Shown: in pieces, positions 53,552-62,495 of the stretch
How positions within the stretch are numbered: position 1 is the stretch's first letter
Layout: each line of letters starts with the position of its first letter
Assembly: GCF_011947195.1 (NCBI RefSeq)
Contig: NZ_JAATVY010000029.1
Location: forward strand, 1-64,000
Length of the DNA: 64,000 bases
Source: Planosporangium thailandense
GTDB taxonomy: Bacteria > Actinomycetota > Actinomycetes > Mycobacteriales > Micromonosporaceae
Direction of reading: 5' to 3'
Notes under the pieces: generated by a model
Databases searched by the model: none
Told to the model about the DNA's origin: nothing
What the model saw: only the letters and a program-made list of their open reading frames with translations
Made by a program: the position numbers and the translations under genes

Positions 53552-54890
53552 GGTTGATCTCTGTCTCGAAGCGGGCGCGCTTTTCCCGGTCGCGGACGCC
53601 CAGACCTTCCTCGGGCGACAGGCAGAGCACGCCCACCTTGCCCTGGTGGGCGTTGCGGTGCACGTCGTACGCCGCCTGCCCGGTCTGCTCCAGGCTGTAC
53701 ACCTTCGACAGTGTCGGGTGGATCGCACCGCGCGCGATGAGGCGGTTGGCCTCCCAGGCCTCGCGATAGTTGGCGAAGTGGCTGCCGATGATGCGCTTGA
53801 GGCTCATCCACAGGTACCGGTTGTCGTATTGGTGCATGTAGCCGGAGGTGGATGCGCAGGTGACGATCGTGCCGCCCTTCTTGGCGACGTAGACGCTCGC
53901 GCCGAACGTCTCCCGGCCCGGGTGCTCGAACACGATGTCAGGGTCCTCGCCGCCGGTCAGCTCGCGGATGCGCTCGCCGAAGCGGCGCCACTCCGAGGGG
54001 TCCTGGGTCTGCTCGTCCTTCCAGAACTTGTAGCCCTCGGCGTTGCGGTCGATGATCAGCTCCGCGCCCATCCGCCGGCACAGCTCCGCCTTCTCCGGGC
54101 TGGACACCACGCAGACGGGCTGCGCGCCACCGTTGAGGGCGAACTGGGTGGCGTAGCTGCCCAGGCCGCCGGAGGCGCCCCAGATCAGGACGGTGTCGCC
54201 CTGCTTCATCTGGGCGCCGTGGTGCGAGACCAGTTGCCGGTACGCGGTGGAGTTGACCAGGCCGGGGCAGGCCGCCTCCTCCCACGACAGGTGCTTCGGC
54301 TTCGGCATCAGCTGGTTGGCCTTGACCAGGGAGAGCTCGGCAAGGCCGCCGAAGTTCGTCTCGAAGCCCCAGATCCGCTGCTGGGGGTCCAGCATCGTGT
54401 CGTCGTGCCCCTCGGCGTCCTCGAGCTCGACGCTCAGGCAGTGCGCGACCACTTCGTCGCCGGGCTTCCACTTCGTCACGCCCGGGCCGACGCGCAGCAC
54501 GACGCCCGCCAGGTCCGAGCCGACCACGTGGTACGGCAGGTCGTGGCGCTTGGTCAGCGGCGAGACCTTGCCGTAGCGGTGCAGGAACTTGAACGTCGAC
54601 ACGGGTTCGAAGATCGAGGTCCACACGGTGTTGTAGTTGACCGCGCTGGCCATGACCGCCACGATCGCCTCGCCCGGGCCGAGTTCCGGGGTCGGCACCT
54701 CCTGGACGTGCAGCGCCTTGCGCGGGTCCTTGTCCCGGGTGGGCAGGCCCTCGAACATGGTCGACTCGTCGGCGCGTACGACCACGCCGCGATAACTGTC
54801 CGGAACCGGGAGACCGGAGATCGAGGCGAGTTCCCGGGCGGGATCCGCCGCATTCTCCGCAGCCATGATCGCCTCGAGAATGTCCTTCAC
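53535..54890 (-). CDS. ccr: Crotonyl-CoA carboxylase/reductase
   Basis: Ccr reduces and carboxylates crotonyl-CoA to (2S)-ethylmalonyl-CoA with NADPH, feeding the ethylmalonyl-CoA pathway and polyketide extender units. 451 residues from GTG 54890, which has GAAAGG upstream and matches the VKDIL opening of known Ccr proteins; a longer frame to 54938 is less likely. Motifs: VMASAVNYNTVWTSIFEP, YHVVGSDLAGVVLRVG, the NADPH loop LIWGASGGLGSYATQFA, and IVFEHPGRETFGASV with the CO2-binding Asn/Glu/His set expected of carboxylating members. It has its own promoter. Confidence 0.96.
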   Translation of the reverse strand: MKDILEAIMAAENAADPARELASISGLPVPDSYRGVVVRADESTMFEGLPTRDKDPRKALHVQEVPTPELGPGEAIVAVMASAVNYNTVWTSIFEPVSTFKFLHRYGKVSPLTKRHDLPYHVVGSDLAGVVLRVGPGVTKWKPGDEVVAHCLSVELEDAEGHDDTMLDPQQRIWGFETNFGGLAELSLVKANQLMPKPKHLSWEEAACPGLVNSTAYRQLVSHHGAQMKQGDTVLIWGASGGLGSYATQFALNGGAQPVCVVSSPEKAELCRRMGAELIIDRNAEGYKFWKDEQTQDPSEWRRFGERIRELTGGEDPDIVFEHPGRETFGASVYVAKKGGTIVTCASTSGYMHQYDNRYLWMSLKRIIGSHFANYREAWEANRLIARGAIHPTLSKVYSLEQTGQAAYDVHRNAHQGKVGVLCLSPEEGLGVRDREKRARFETEINRFRGH

Positions 54891-54964
54891 GGCGCTACCT
54901 TTCGCAAGAGGTGGTCGTGGATAGGTCGGCGACGCCACCAGCCTGCGCCGGTTCGAGCCCGCCG

Positions 54965-54994
54965 GGTATATGTGGTGCCGCTATATGGGGTCAA
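54965..54994 (-). promoter_or_regulatory. ccr promoter candidate
   Basis: On the minus strand TTGACC (54994-54989) and TATACC (54970-54965) are spaced by 18 bases, within a locally AT-rich patch. A start near 54958 would leave a leader of about 68 bases. Confidence 0.6.
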
Positions 54995-55236
54995 GCTGCG
55001 ATGTTTCGCCCGCGGGGTGCCCGGGCGGTGGCTGCGTGGCGCGTGGTGACGGTCGCGGCCGCGACGAGACGTGACGACACCGTCGAGCGTCTCGCGTGAT
55101 CTTCGATGTTACTGCCCAGTAGCCTCCGTCTGGAACCGTGGTGTGAAAAAGTGCACGAACTGGCGTTCGTCCCCGTTACGACTTCCCGGAAGGGGCGGTC
55201 TCAGACCCGGGGCGGGGCACAACTTTCAACGGATGG
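54995..55236. other. Intergenic region between the ccr promoter and the epimerase terminator
   Basis: No gene is supported here. A palindrome TTAC-TGCCCA-GTAG (55109-55122), one base off the TTAC-N6-GTAA type seen at ecm, lies about 120 bases upstream of the ccr promoter and could be an upstream regulator site. Confidence 0.35.
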
Positions 55237-55274
55237 GCGGGCGGCGGGCCGGGCCGGCCCGGCCCGCCGCCCGC
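55237..55274. terminator. 38-bp perfect GC palindrome after the epimerase gene
   Basis: Arms 55237-55255 and 55256-55274 are perfect complements (gcgggcggcgggccgggcc and its complement), all G and C. It begins 28 bases beyond the epimerase stop and should form an extremely stable hairpin, so it is a likely terminator. Confidence 0.75.
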
Positions 55275-55301
55275 GGACCGGGCTCCGGCGGTGGCCGATG
55301 G

Positions 55302-55772
55302 TCAGGCGTGCGAGACCGCCGGCTCGACGAGTTCGACGAGGACACCGCCGGCGTCCTTGGGGTGCACGAAGTTGATCCGGGAGTCGGCCGTACCCCGTTT
55401 GGGCTGGTCGTAGAGCAGGCGCACCCCCCGGTCCCGCAGGGCCTCGCAGGCCGCGTCGACGTCGCGCACGGTGTACGCGACCTGCTGCACCCCCTGGCCG
55501 TTGCGGTCGAGGAACTTGGCGATCGTCGACTCCGGCGACAGCGGGGCCAGCAGTTGGATGCAGCCGCCGGACGGGTCCGGGCCCACGGACAGCATCGCCT
55601 CGCGTACGCCCTGTTCTTCGTTCGTCTCCATGTGCACGCAGGTCATGCCGAATACCCGGCCGTAGAATTCAATTGCGGCGTCAAGGTCGGGCACGGCCAC
55701 GCCGACATGATCGATCCGCAGCAGGCCGATCGGCTCGGGTGAGATAGACAACGTCGAAGACTGGTCCGTCAT
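55302..55772 (-). CDS. mce: Methylmalonyl/ethylmalonyl-CoA epimerase
   Basis: 156 residues with the VOC fold and the epimerase pattern: LLRIDHVGVAVPDLDAAIEFY with the metal-binding His, QGVREAMLSVG, IQLLAPLSPESTIAKFLDRNGQGVQQVAYTV (second His position replaced by QQVAY), and the C-terminal metal Glu in VLVELVEP. In the usual signature the middle ligand is a His in GxHHIAY, here Gly-Val-Gln-Gln, as seen in several actinobacterial enzymes. It would interconvert (2S)- and (2R)-ethylmalonyl-CoA between Ccr and Ecm, and methylmalonyl-CoA epimers. It is divergent from atoB by 66 bases. Confidence 0.9.
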   Translation of the reverse strand: MTDQSSTLSISPEPIGLLRIDHVGVAVPDLDAAIEFYGRVFGMTCVHMETNEEQGVREAMLSVGPDPSGGCIQLLAPLSPESTIAKFLDRNGQGVQQVAYTVRDVDAACEALRDRGVRLLYDQPKRGTADSRINFVHPKDAGGVLVELVEPAVSHA

Positions 55773-55776
55773 GGCG

Positions 55777-55801
55777 TTAGTCTGACCTAATCCTCGTTAA
55801 G
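55777..55801. promoter_or_regulatory. Overlapping palindromes in the epimerase/thiolase divergent region
   Basis: TTAG-TCTGAC-CTAA (55777-55790) and CCTAA-TCCTCG-TTAAG (55786-55801) overlap in the 66-base space between two divergent genes. The second matches the form of the palindrome at 45913 (CTTAA-N6-TTAGG), and both resemble the ecm site. They are placed where one regulator could control both genes. Confidence 0.45.
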
Positions 55802-55838
55802 TATTCCCTGTGAGATACCTCGCGAAGGGCCTGTATCC

Positions 55839-57023
55839 ATGAGCTCGGTGATCGTCAACGGCGCGCGCACCCCGATGGGACGACTGCTCGGCGCCCTCAA
55901 GGACTTCCCGGCCACGAAGCTGGGCGGCATCGCCATCAAGGCGGCTCTGGAGCGCTCCGGCGTGGCTCCCGAGCAGGTGCAGTACGTGATCATGGGTCAG
56001 GTGCTGCAGGCCGGTGCCGGCCAGATGCCGGCCCGGCAGGCGGCGGTCGAGGCCGGCATCCCGATGAGCGTGCCGGCGCTGACCGTCAACAAGGTCTGCC
56101 TGTCCGGCCTCGACGCGATCGCGCTCGCCGACCAGCTCATCCGGCTCGGCGAGTTCGACATCGTCGTGGCCGGTGGCATGGAGTCGATGACCAACGCGCC
56201 GCACCTGCTCACGGGGCAGCGGCAGGGGTACAAGTACGGCGACGTGACGATCTCCGACCACATGGCGCTCGACGGCCTCACCGACGCGTACGACCGCGTG
56301 TCGATGGGCGAGTCGACCGACCGGCACGCCGCCAAGGCCGGCATCGCCCGGGCCGACCAGGACGCCTTCGGCGCCGCCAGCCACCAGCGCGCGGCGGCCG
56401 CGCAGAAGAACGGCCACTTCGCCGAGGAGATCGTCCCCGTCGAGATCCCGCAGCGGAAGGGTGACCCGATCGTCGTCACCGACGACGAGCAGATCCGCCC
56501 GGAGACCACGGTCGAGTCGCTGGCCAAGCTGCGGCCGGCCTTCACCAAGGACGGCACGATCACGGCCGCCACCTCGTCGCCGATCTCCGACGGCGCCTGC
56601 GCCGTGGTCGTCATGAGCAAGGCCAAGGCCGAGGAGCTGGGCCTTTCGTGGCTCGCCGAGATCGGCGCGCACGGCAACGTCGCCGGCCCGGACAACTCGC
56701 TGCTCGCCCAGCCGGCCAACGCCATCAAGCACGCCCTCGCCAAGGAGGGCCGGACCGTCGACGACCTCGACCTCATCGAGATCAACGAGGCGTTCGCGGC
56801 GGTCGGCATCCACTCCACCAAGGAGCTGGGCGTGGACGCCGACAAGGTCAACGTCAACGGCGGCGCGATCGCGCTCGGCCATCCGATCGGCATGTCCGGC
56901 GCCCGGCTGGCCCTCACGCTCGCGCTGGAGCTCAAGCGCCGCGGCGGTGGCCTCGGCGCCGCCGCCCTGTGCGGCGGCGGTGGACAGGGCGACGCGCTGC
57001 TGCTGCGGGTACCCCGGGCGTGA
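55839..57023 (+). CDS. atoB: Acetyl-CoA C-acetyltransferase (thiolase)
   Basis: Condenses two acetyl-CoA to acetoacetyl-CoA, the entry step of the ethylmalonyl-CoA pathway, or the reverse in beta-oxidation. 394 residues. The acyl-accepting Cys is in [15 protein letters not shown], the His region in [20 protein letters not shown], and the second Cys in [14 protein letters not shown]. In many thiolases the first motif is CxSS or CGSG; here it is CLSG, as in actinobacterial AtoB. Its TGA overlaps the GTG of meaB (GTGA). Confidence 0.95.
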   Translation: MSSVIVNGARTPMGRLLGALKDFPATKLGGIAIKAALERSGVAPEQVQYVIMGQVLQAGAGQMPARQAAVEAGIPMSVPALTVNKVCLSGLDAIALADQLIRLGEFDIVVAGGMESMTNAPHLLTGQRQGYKYGDVTISDHMALDGLTDAYDRVSMGESTDRHAAKAGIARADQDAFGAASHQRAAAAQKNGHFAEEIVPVEIPQRKGDPIVVTDDEQIRPETTVESLAKLRPAFTKDGTITAATSSPISDGACAVVVMSKAKAEELGLSWLAEIGAHGNVAGPDNSLLAQPANAIKHALAKEGRTVDDLDLIEINEAFAAVGIHSTKELGVDADKVNVNGGAIALGHPIGMSGARLALTLALELKRRGGGLGAAALCGGGGQGDALLLRVPRA

Positions 57024-58003
57024 ACGCACCGGCCGCCACGTCGATCCGGCGCAGCCGCGACGTACCCACGCTGGTGGCGGCCGCGCGGGAGGGTGACCAC
57101 CGCGCGGTCGCCCGGCTGGTGAGCCTGGTCGAGAACGACGACCCGGTCCTGCCCGAGGTCGCGGCGGCCCTCGCCCCCCACACCGGCTCGGCGCAGGTGA
57201 TCGGGCTGACCGGCTCGCCGGGCGTGGGCAAGTCGACCACCACCAACGAGCTGGTACGCGCGTTCCGCGCGCGCGGCCGGCGGGTGGGCGTCCTGGCCGT
57301 CGACCCGTCGAGCCCGTTCAGCGGCGGGGCGATCCTCGGCGACCGGGTACGCATGCAGGACCACGCCACCGACTCCGGCGTGTACATCCGCTCCATGTCG
57401 AGCCGGGGCCACCTCGGCGGCCTCGCCGCGGCGACCCCGCAGGCGGTCCGGGTACTCGAAGGCGCCGGCTGCGACGTGGTGCTTATCGAAACCGTCGGCG
57501 TGGGACAGGCGGAGGTCGAGATCGCGAGCCTGGCCGACACCACACTGGTGCTGCTCGCCCCCGGAATGGGCGACGCCATCCAGGCGGTCAAGGCGGGCAT
57601 CCTCGAGATCGCCGACGTGTTCGTCGTCAACAAGGCCGACCGCGACGGTGCCGATGCGACCTACCGGGACATCCAGGGCATGATCGGGCTGGGGGAGCGC
57701 GGGCCCGGCGAGTGGCGGCCGCAGGTCGTACGGGCGGTCGCGAACCGGGGCGAAGGCATCGACGACGTGCTCGCCGCGATCGACAAGCACCACCGGTGGA
57801 TGGTCGAACACGACGAGCTGACCCGCCGGCGGGAGACGCGGGCCGCGGCCGAGGTCGAGGCGATCGCCCTCGGCGCGCTGCGCGCCCGCATCGGGTCGCT
57901 CCGCGACGGCGAGGCGCTGCCGGCGCTCGCCGCCCGGGTCGCGGCCGGCAAGCTCGACCCGTACGCCGCCGCGAAGGAGCTTCTCGACACCCTCGAGGCT
58001 TAG
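57020..58003 (+). CDS. meaB: MeaB/ArgK-type GTPase, mutase chaperone
   Basis: MeaB loads and protects adenosylcobalamin in acyl-CoA mutases, powered by GTP. 327 residues from GTG 57020. Walker [18 protein letters not shown] and the base-specific NKAD in [14 protein letters not shown] are clear. Switch and metal regions appear in [32 protein letters not shown] and [14 protein letters not shown]. The C-terminal dimerisation helices include [17 protein letters not shown]. The longer frame upstream is a shadow of atoB. The icmA-type mutase follows after 73 bases. Confidence 0.96.
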   Translation: MNAPAATSIRRSRDVPTLVAAAREGDHRAVARLVSLVENDDPVLPEVAAALAPHTGSAQVIGLTGSPGVGKSTTTNELVRAFRARGRRVGVLAVDPSSPFSGGAILGDRVRMQDHATDSGVYIRSMSSRGHLGGLAAATPQAVRVLEGAGCDVVLIETVGVGQAEVEIASLADTTLVLLAPGMGDAIQAVKAGILEIADVFVVNKADRDGADATYRDIQGMIGLGERGPGEWRPQVVRAVANRGEGIDDVLAAIDKHHRWMVEHDELTRRRETRAAAEVEAIALGALRARIGSLRDGEALPALAARVAAGKLDPYAAAKELLDTLEA

Positions 58004-58076
58004 CGATCGTTCAGGGGTAGCCCTTACCATCGGCTACAGAGGGACGTCACGAGCGTTCGCGACGAGGGGGTTCCGC

Positions 58077-59750
58077 ATGGACGCCCAGGAGATCGAGGCC
58101 GGACGTGAGCGCTGGCAGCGCCGGTACGACGCGGCCCGCAAGCGCGACGCGGACTTCACCACGCTGTCGGGGAGGACCGTCGACCCGGTGTACGGGCCGC
58201 CGCCCGGCGCCGACGTCCCCGGCTTCGAGCGGATCGGCTGGCCGGGGGAGTACCCGTACACCCGCGGCCTGTACCCGACCGGCTATCGCGGCCGTGCCTG
58301 GACGATCCGGCAGTTCTCCGGTTTCGGCAACGCGAGTGCGACCAACGCCCGGTACAAGATGCTGCTGGGCGCCGGCGGAGGTGGCCTGTCGGTCGCGTTC
58401 GACATGCCGACGCTCATGGGCCGCGACTCCGACGACCCCCAGTCGGTCGGCGAGGTCGGCCACTGCGGCGTCGCGATCGACTCGGCCGCCGACATGGACG
58501 TGCTCTTCGACGGCATCCCCCTGCAGGACGTCACGACGAGCATGACGATCTCCGGCCCGGCCGTGCCGATCTTCTGCATGTACCTGGTCGCCGCGGAGCG
58601 TCAGGGCGCGGACCGGTCACAGCTGGACGGCACGCTGCAGACCGACATCTTCAAGGAGTACATCGCGCAGAAGGAGTGGCTGTTCGCCCCGCAGCCGCAC
58701 CTGCGTCTCATCGGCGACCTGATGGAGTACTGCGTCGACGAGATCCCCCGCTACAAGCCGCTGTCGGTGTCCGGCTACCACATCCGGGAGGCGGGCGCGA
58801 CCGCCGCGCAGGAGCTCGCCTTCACGCTCGCCGACGGGTTCGGGTACGTGGAACTGGGCCGGTCGCGCGGGCTGGACGTCAACGTCTTCGCCCCCGGTCT
58901 GAGCTTCTTCTTCGACGCGCACATCGACTTCTTCGAGGAGATCGCCAAGTTCCGGGCCGCCCGGCGGATCTGGGCACGCTGGATGCGCGACGTCTACGGC
59001 GCCGCCGATGCCAACGCGCTGTGGCTGAGGTTCCACACCCAGACCGCGGGGGTGTCGCTCACGGCGCAGCAGCCGGTCAACAACGTCGTCCGCACCGCGG
59101 TCGAGGCGCTCGCCGCCGTCCTCGGCGGCACCAACTCACTGCACACCAACGCCCTCGACGAGACACTCGCGCTGCCGACCGACGAGGCCGCCGAGATCGC
59201 CCTGCGCACCCAGCAGGTGCTCATGGAGGAGACCGGCGTCGGGAACGTCGCCGACCCGCTCGGCGGCTCCTGGTACGTGGAGGCCCTCACCGACCGGCTG
59301 GAGGCCGAGGCGGAGAAGATCTTCGCCCGGATCCGGGAGATGGGCTCCGACGGGAGCATCACCGCAGGGCTGCTGCGCGGGATCGAGGACGGCTGGTTCA
59401 CCTCCGAGATCGCCGACAGCGCCTTCGCCTACCAGCGGGCGCTCGAAAAGGGCGACAAGAAGATCGTCGGGGTCAACTGCCACACCGGTACCGTCGCGCG
59501 CGACCTGGAGATCCTGCGGATCTCGCACGAGGTCGAGATAGAACAGCGGAGGGTACTCGCGCAGCGACGCGCGTCCCGCGACAACGACGCCGTAAAGGTC
59601 GCGTTGAGCCGCATGGTGGAGGCGGCGGGCACCGACGCGAACATGATCCCCGCAATTCTCGACGCGGCCCGCGCGGAGGCGACGCTGGGTGAGATCTGCG
59701 ACGCGCTGCGGGGCGTCTGGGGGGTGTACCGCGAACCGGCCCGCTTCTAA
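58077..59750 (+). CDS. icmA: Acyl-CoA mutase large subunit, isobutyryl-CoA mutase (IcmA) type
   Basis: 557 residues of the TIM-barrel catalytic part only: [77 protein letters not shown], and [24 protein letters not shown]. It ends without a cobalamin domain (no DxHxxG), so it needs a separate small B12-binding subunit, as Streptomyces IcmA needs IcmB. Similarity to the streptomycete IcmA sequence as I remember it is high. IcmA interconverts isobutyryl-CoA and n-butyryl-CoA. It follows atoB-meaB and starts with GAGGGGG upstream of ATG 58077. No small subunit is encoded in the window. Confidence 0.9.
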   Translation: MDAQEIEAGRERWQRRYDAARKRDADFTTLSGRTVDPVYGPPPGADVPGFERIGWPGEYPYTRGLYPTGYRGRAWTIRQFSGFGNASATNARYKMLLGAGGGGLSVAFDMPTLMGRDSDDPQSVGEVGHCGVAIDSAADMDVLFDGIPLQDVTTSMTISGPAVPIFCMYLVAAERQGADRSQLDGTLQTDIFKEYIAQKEWLFAPQPHLRLIGDLMEYCVDEIPRYKPLSVSGYHIREAGATAAQELAFTLADGFGYVELGRSRGLDVNVFAPGLSFFFDAHIDFFEEIAKFRAARRIWARWMRDVYGAADANALWLRFHTQTAGVSLTAQQPVNNVVRTAVEALAAVLGGTNSLHTNALDETLALPTDEAAEIALRTQQVLMEETGVGNVADPLGGSWYVEALTDRLEAEAEKIFARIREMGSDGSITAGLLRGIEDGWFTSEIADSAFAYQRALEKGDKKIVGVNCHTGTVARDLEILRISHEVEIEQRRVLAQRRASRDNDAVKVALSRMVEAAGTDANMIPAILDAARAEATLGEICDALRGVWGVYREPARF

Positions 59751-59826
59751 ACGTCCGCAACCCGTCAGGGAGATCATTCCCGCCAGCATTGAACACCCGA
59801 CAGGGCATCGTGCCAGACTAGAGACC

Positions 59827-60780
59827 ATGAGCGATCCACGGACCAGTTCCTCGATCTTCACCCGCGGGGCGGTGGACCTCGGAGCGCTGCGCGCCAGTTC
59901 GGCGGCTGCGCAGCGCCCGGCCACGGCGGGTGGCCCAGCCGCTGCAGGCGCCGGCTCGCCGGGGTCGGTGTCCCACGGCGGCCAGGCACCGGCCGCGCCC
60001 GGCGGTGGGGGCGTGACCGTCATCGACGTGACCGAGGCGACCTTCCAGAGCGAGGTGCTCGAGCGTTCGCTCACCACGCCCGTCGTGGTCGACTTCTGGG
60101 CCGAGTGGTGCGGCCCGTGCAAGCAGCTGTCACCGGTGCTGGAGAAGCTGGCGGTCGAGGGTGGCGGCACGTGGGTGCTCGCCAAGGTCGACGTCGACGC
60201 CAACCCCCGGCTCGCCCAGATGTTCCGGGTGCAGGGCATCCCGATGGTCTACGCCGTCGTCGGCGGCCAGCCGATCGACGCGTTCACCGGCGTCGTGCCG
60301 GAGACCCAGCTGCGGCAATGGATCGACGCGGTCCTGAAAGCGGGCGGGGTCGAGGTGGAGACACCGGCCGACCCGCGCCTCGACGCGGCCGACGAAGCCC
60401 TGGTCAACGGGGATCTCGACGCGGCCGAGCAGGCCTACCGGAAGATCCTTGCCGAAAGCCCCGCCGATGCGGCGGCCGAGGCGGGTCTGGCCCAGGTCGG
60501 GCTGCTGCGGCGGGTCTCCGGGGTCGACGCGCCGGCGGCCATCGCGGCGGCCCAGGCCAGGCCCGACGACGTCGACGCGCAGACCCTCGCGGCCGACATC
60601 GAGGTCCTGAGCGGCCACGCCGAGAAGGCCTACAACCGCCTGGTCGACCTGGTACGACGCACGTCCGGAGACGAGCGCGAGCGGGTACGCAAGCACCTGC
60701 TGTCGCTGTTCTCCATGGCCGGTCCCGACGATCCCGCGGTCGCCGCGGCGCGGCGCGCGCTGGCGAACGCGCTGTTCTAG
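59827..60780 (+). CDS. Thioredoxin-domain protein with C-terminal TPR-like region (CnoX/YbbN type)
   Basis: 317 residues. An Ala/Gly/Pro-rich tail of about 60 residues precedes a thioredoxin domain ([28 protein letters not shown] at 94-98; cis-Pro in [10 protein letters not shown]). A helical C-terminal region is typical of YbbN/CnoX ([21 protein letters not shown], then [21 protein letters not shown]). In E. coli the family member CnoX is a redox-linked holdase; the active-site CxxC is kept here, so a redox role is likely. ATG 59827 lacks a strong ribosome site. The arginase-like gene follows after 14 bases. Confidence 0.9.
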   Translation: MSDPRTSSSIFTRGAVDLGALRASSAAAQRPATAGGPAAAGAGSPGSVSHGGQAPAAPGGGGVTVIDVTEATFQSEVLERSLTTPVVVDFWAEWCGPCKQLSPVLEKLAVEGGGTWVLAKVDVDANPRLAQMFRVQGIPMVYAVVGGQPIDAFTGVVPETQLRQWIDAVLKAGGVEVETPADPRLDAADEALVNGDLDAAEQAYRKILAESPADAAAEAGLAQVGLLRRVSGVDAPAAIAAAQARPDDVDAQTLAADIEVLSGHAEKAYNRLVDLVRRTSGDERERVRKHLLSLFSMAGPDDPAVAAARRALANALF

Positions 60781-60794
60781 CGGGCACGGTCGCG

Positions 60795-62426
60795 ATGCGC
60801 CGGATCGCAGTCCTCGACGCGCCGTCCAACTTAGGGCTGCGGCCACCGACCGCAACCTCCGTACCGGGCTGTGCGAAAGCACCCGGCGCGCTTCGCGATC
60901 AGGGCCTCGTGGCGCGGCTGTCCGCGCGTGACGCCGGCTGTGTCACGCCACCCCGCTTCGACCCGGGCGACTGGCGCCCGGGCGACGGGGTGGCGCACGC
61001 CGGCCAGATCGCCTGGTACTCGCGGCGATTAGCCGACCGGATCGGCGCGCTGCTGGACGCCGGGGAGTTCCCCGTCGTGCTCGGCGGCGACTGCTCGATC
61101 CTGCTCGGCAGCGCGCTCGCGGCCCGCCGGCGAGCATCCGCTGTGGACGGCCGCGTGGGACTCGTCTACGTCGACGGGCACGCCGACTTCCGGCACCCCG
61201 GCAACGCCTCGTACGTGGGCGCCGCCGCCGGTGAGGACCTGGCCCTGGCGACCGGGCGCGGGCAGGCCGACCTGACCGACATCGAGAACCGCTGCCCGTA
61301 CTTCCGCGACCGCGACGTCGTCGTGCTCGGCATCCGCAGCCACGACGAACACCGACCCGACCTGCACGCGGCCGGCATCGCGCACCGTGCCGCGCCGCAA
61401 CTGCGCGCCGAGGGCGCGGCCCGTTCCGCGCAGTGGGCCCGCCGGCTGCTCGGCGACTGTATCGGCTACTGGGTGCACCTCGACGTGGACGTGCTCGACC
61501 CGGCCGTGATGCCGGCGGTCGACGCCCCCGATCCGGGCGGAATCGCGTACGCCGAGCTGGAACTGCTGCTGTCCGGGCTGGTCGCGACGCCGCACTGCCT
61601 GGGCGTGGAGATCACCGTGTTCGACCCGGACTACGACCCGAACGGCGTGTACGCCGCCGACCTCGTCGACTCGCTCGTGGCCGGGCTGTCCCCGGCGACC
61701 GGTGTCGCCCCGCTGGACTGGGGCGCGCTGGCGCCGGCCGCTCCACCGGAGCTACCTCGGGTGCCCCGGCAACCGTCGGTGCAGCCGTTCCCGCGCCCGC
61801 TCGCGCCCGTGGCCACCACGGTCGACGACGGCGTGACGGTGATACCGGCCGAGGCTGTCGGACCTGCGCCGGCCGAGGTGGCCGAGCCCGCGGTGGCGGC
61901 GGTTGCCGATCGCGCGGTGGCCAAGCCTGCGGTGGCGGCGGTTGCCGAGCCTGCGCCGATGGTGGTCGCCGAGCCCGCGCCGATGGTGGTCGCCGAGCCC
62001 GCGCCGATGGTGGTCGCCGTGCCTACGCCGGCCGAGGAGCCGGCCGAGGAGCCGGCCGAGGAGCCGGCCGAGGCTGTCGAGCCTGCGGCGGCTGCTGCCG
62101 GTCAGGAGGTCACCGGCCCGCGACGGCCGCTGGGGGCGCCCACGCCGCGCCGCTCGGCGCTCGACCGTCTCGCCTTCTCCGACACGTTCAACGCCGACCG
62201 GGCCGCGCTGGCGCGGAGACGCGGCGGAGGTGTCCCGTTGCGGCGGCGCGGCGAAAACACCGAGGAGACGACCCCGGCGGTGGATCGCGACGCCGAGGCG
62301 ACCGGGTCCGGCTCAGTCGACCCGGCCCGTCCGTTCGCCGGCCTGGCCGAGCAGGTACGCGCGGCCGGCAACGGCCAGGTACCCACCGCGCGTACTCCGG
62401 TCGAGCCGCCCGCGGAGACCGCCTGA
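60795..62426 (+). CDS. Arginase/agmatinase-family protein with a long low-complexity C-terminal tail
   Basis: 543 residues. The N-terminal 310 have the ureohydrolase fold: VVLGGDCSILLGSALA, YVDGHADF (Asp127, His129, Asp131), HLDVDVLDPAVMPAVDAP (Asp230, Asp232) and LGVEITVFDPDYDP. The first metal His of GGDHS is Cys100 here. The tail is Pro/Ala/Val/Glu-rich with three AEPAPMVV units and EEPAEEPAEEPA, ending in a basic RRxGGGVPLRRRGEN segment. Two TTA codons (Leu13, Leu79) occur; TTA is very rare in such genomes. The substrate is not identifiable; arginase, agmatinase or formimidoylglutamase-like are open. ATG 60795; the longer frame upstream is the thioredoxin gene's shadow. Confidence 0.8.
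   Translation: MRRIAVLDAPSNLGLRPPTATSVPGCAKAPGALRDQGLVARLSARDAGCVTPPRFDPGDWRPGDGVAHAGQIAWYSRRLADRIGALLDAGEFPVVLGGDCSILLGSALAARRRASAVDGRVGLVYVDGHADFRHPGNASYVGAAAGEDLALATGRGQADLTDIENRCPYFRDRDVVVLGIRSHDEHRPDLHAAGIAHRAAPQLRAEGAARSAQWARRLLGDCIGYWVHLDVDVLDPAVMPAVDAPDPGGIAYAELELLLSGLVATPHCLGVEITVFDPDYDPNGVYAADLVDSLVAGLSPATGVAPLDWGALAPAAPPELPRVPRQPSVQPFPRPLAPVATTVDDGVTVIPAEAVGPAPAEVAEPAVAAVADRAVAKPAVAAVAEPAPMVVAEPAPMVVAEPAPMVVAVPTPAEEPAEEPAEEPAEAVEPAAAAAGQEVTGPRRPLGAPTPRRSALDRLAFSDTFNADRAALARRRGGGVPLRRRGENTEETTPAVDRDAEATGSGSVDPARPFAGLAEQVRAAGNGQVPTARTPVEPPAETA
61940..62066 (+). repeat. Short tandem repeats in the arginase-like gene tail
   Basis: A 24-base unit gccgagcctgcgccgatggtg is repeated three times (about 61945-62020), followed by three 12-base gccgaggagccg units (about 62028-62066). 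They encode AEPAPMVV and AEEP repeats. Length variation between strains is expected. Confidence 0.8.
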
Positions 62427-62435
62427 TCTCTTCTG

Positions 62436-62485
62436 CGATCTTGGACACCTGGCGGGGTTATAGGCCCGCCAAGTGTCCAAGATCG
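62436..62485. repeat. Dispersed hairpin, TTGGACACTTGGCG type (copy 3)
   Basis: Arms 62436-62456 and 62465-62485 pair over 21 positions with one mismatch; loop GTTATAGG. The arm CGATCTTGGACACCTGGCGGG is almost identical to copies at 32972 and 42475. It separates two convergent genes and is likely to end both. Confidence 0.9.
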
Positions 62486-62495
62486 TGGGGAGAAC

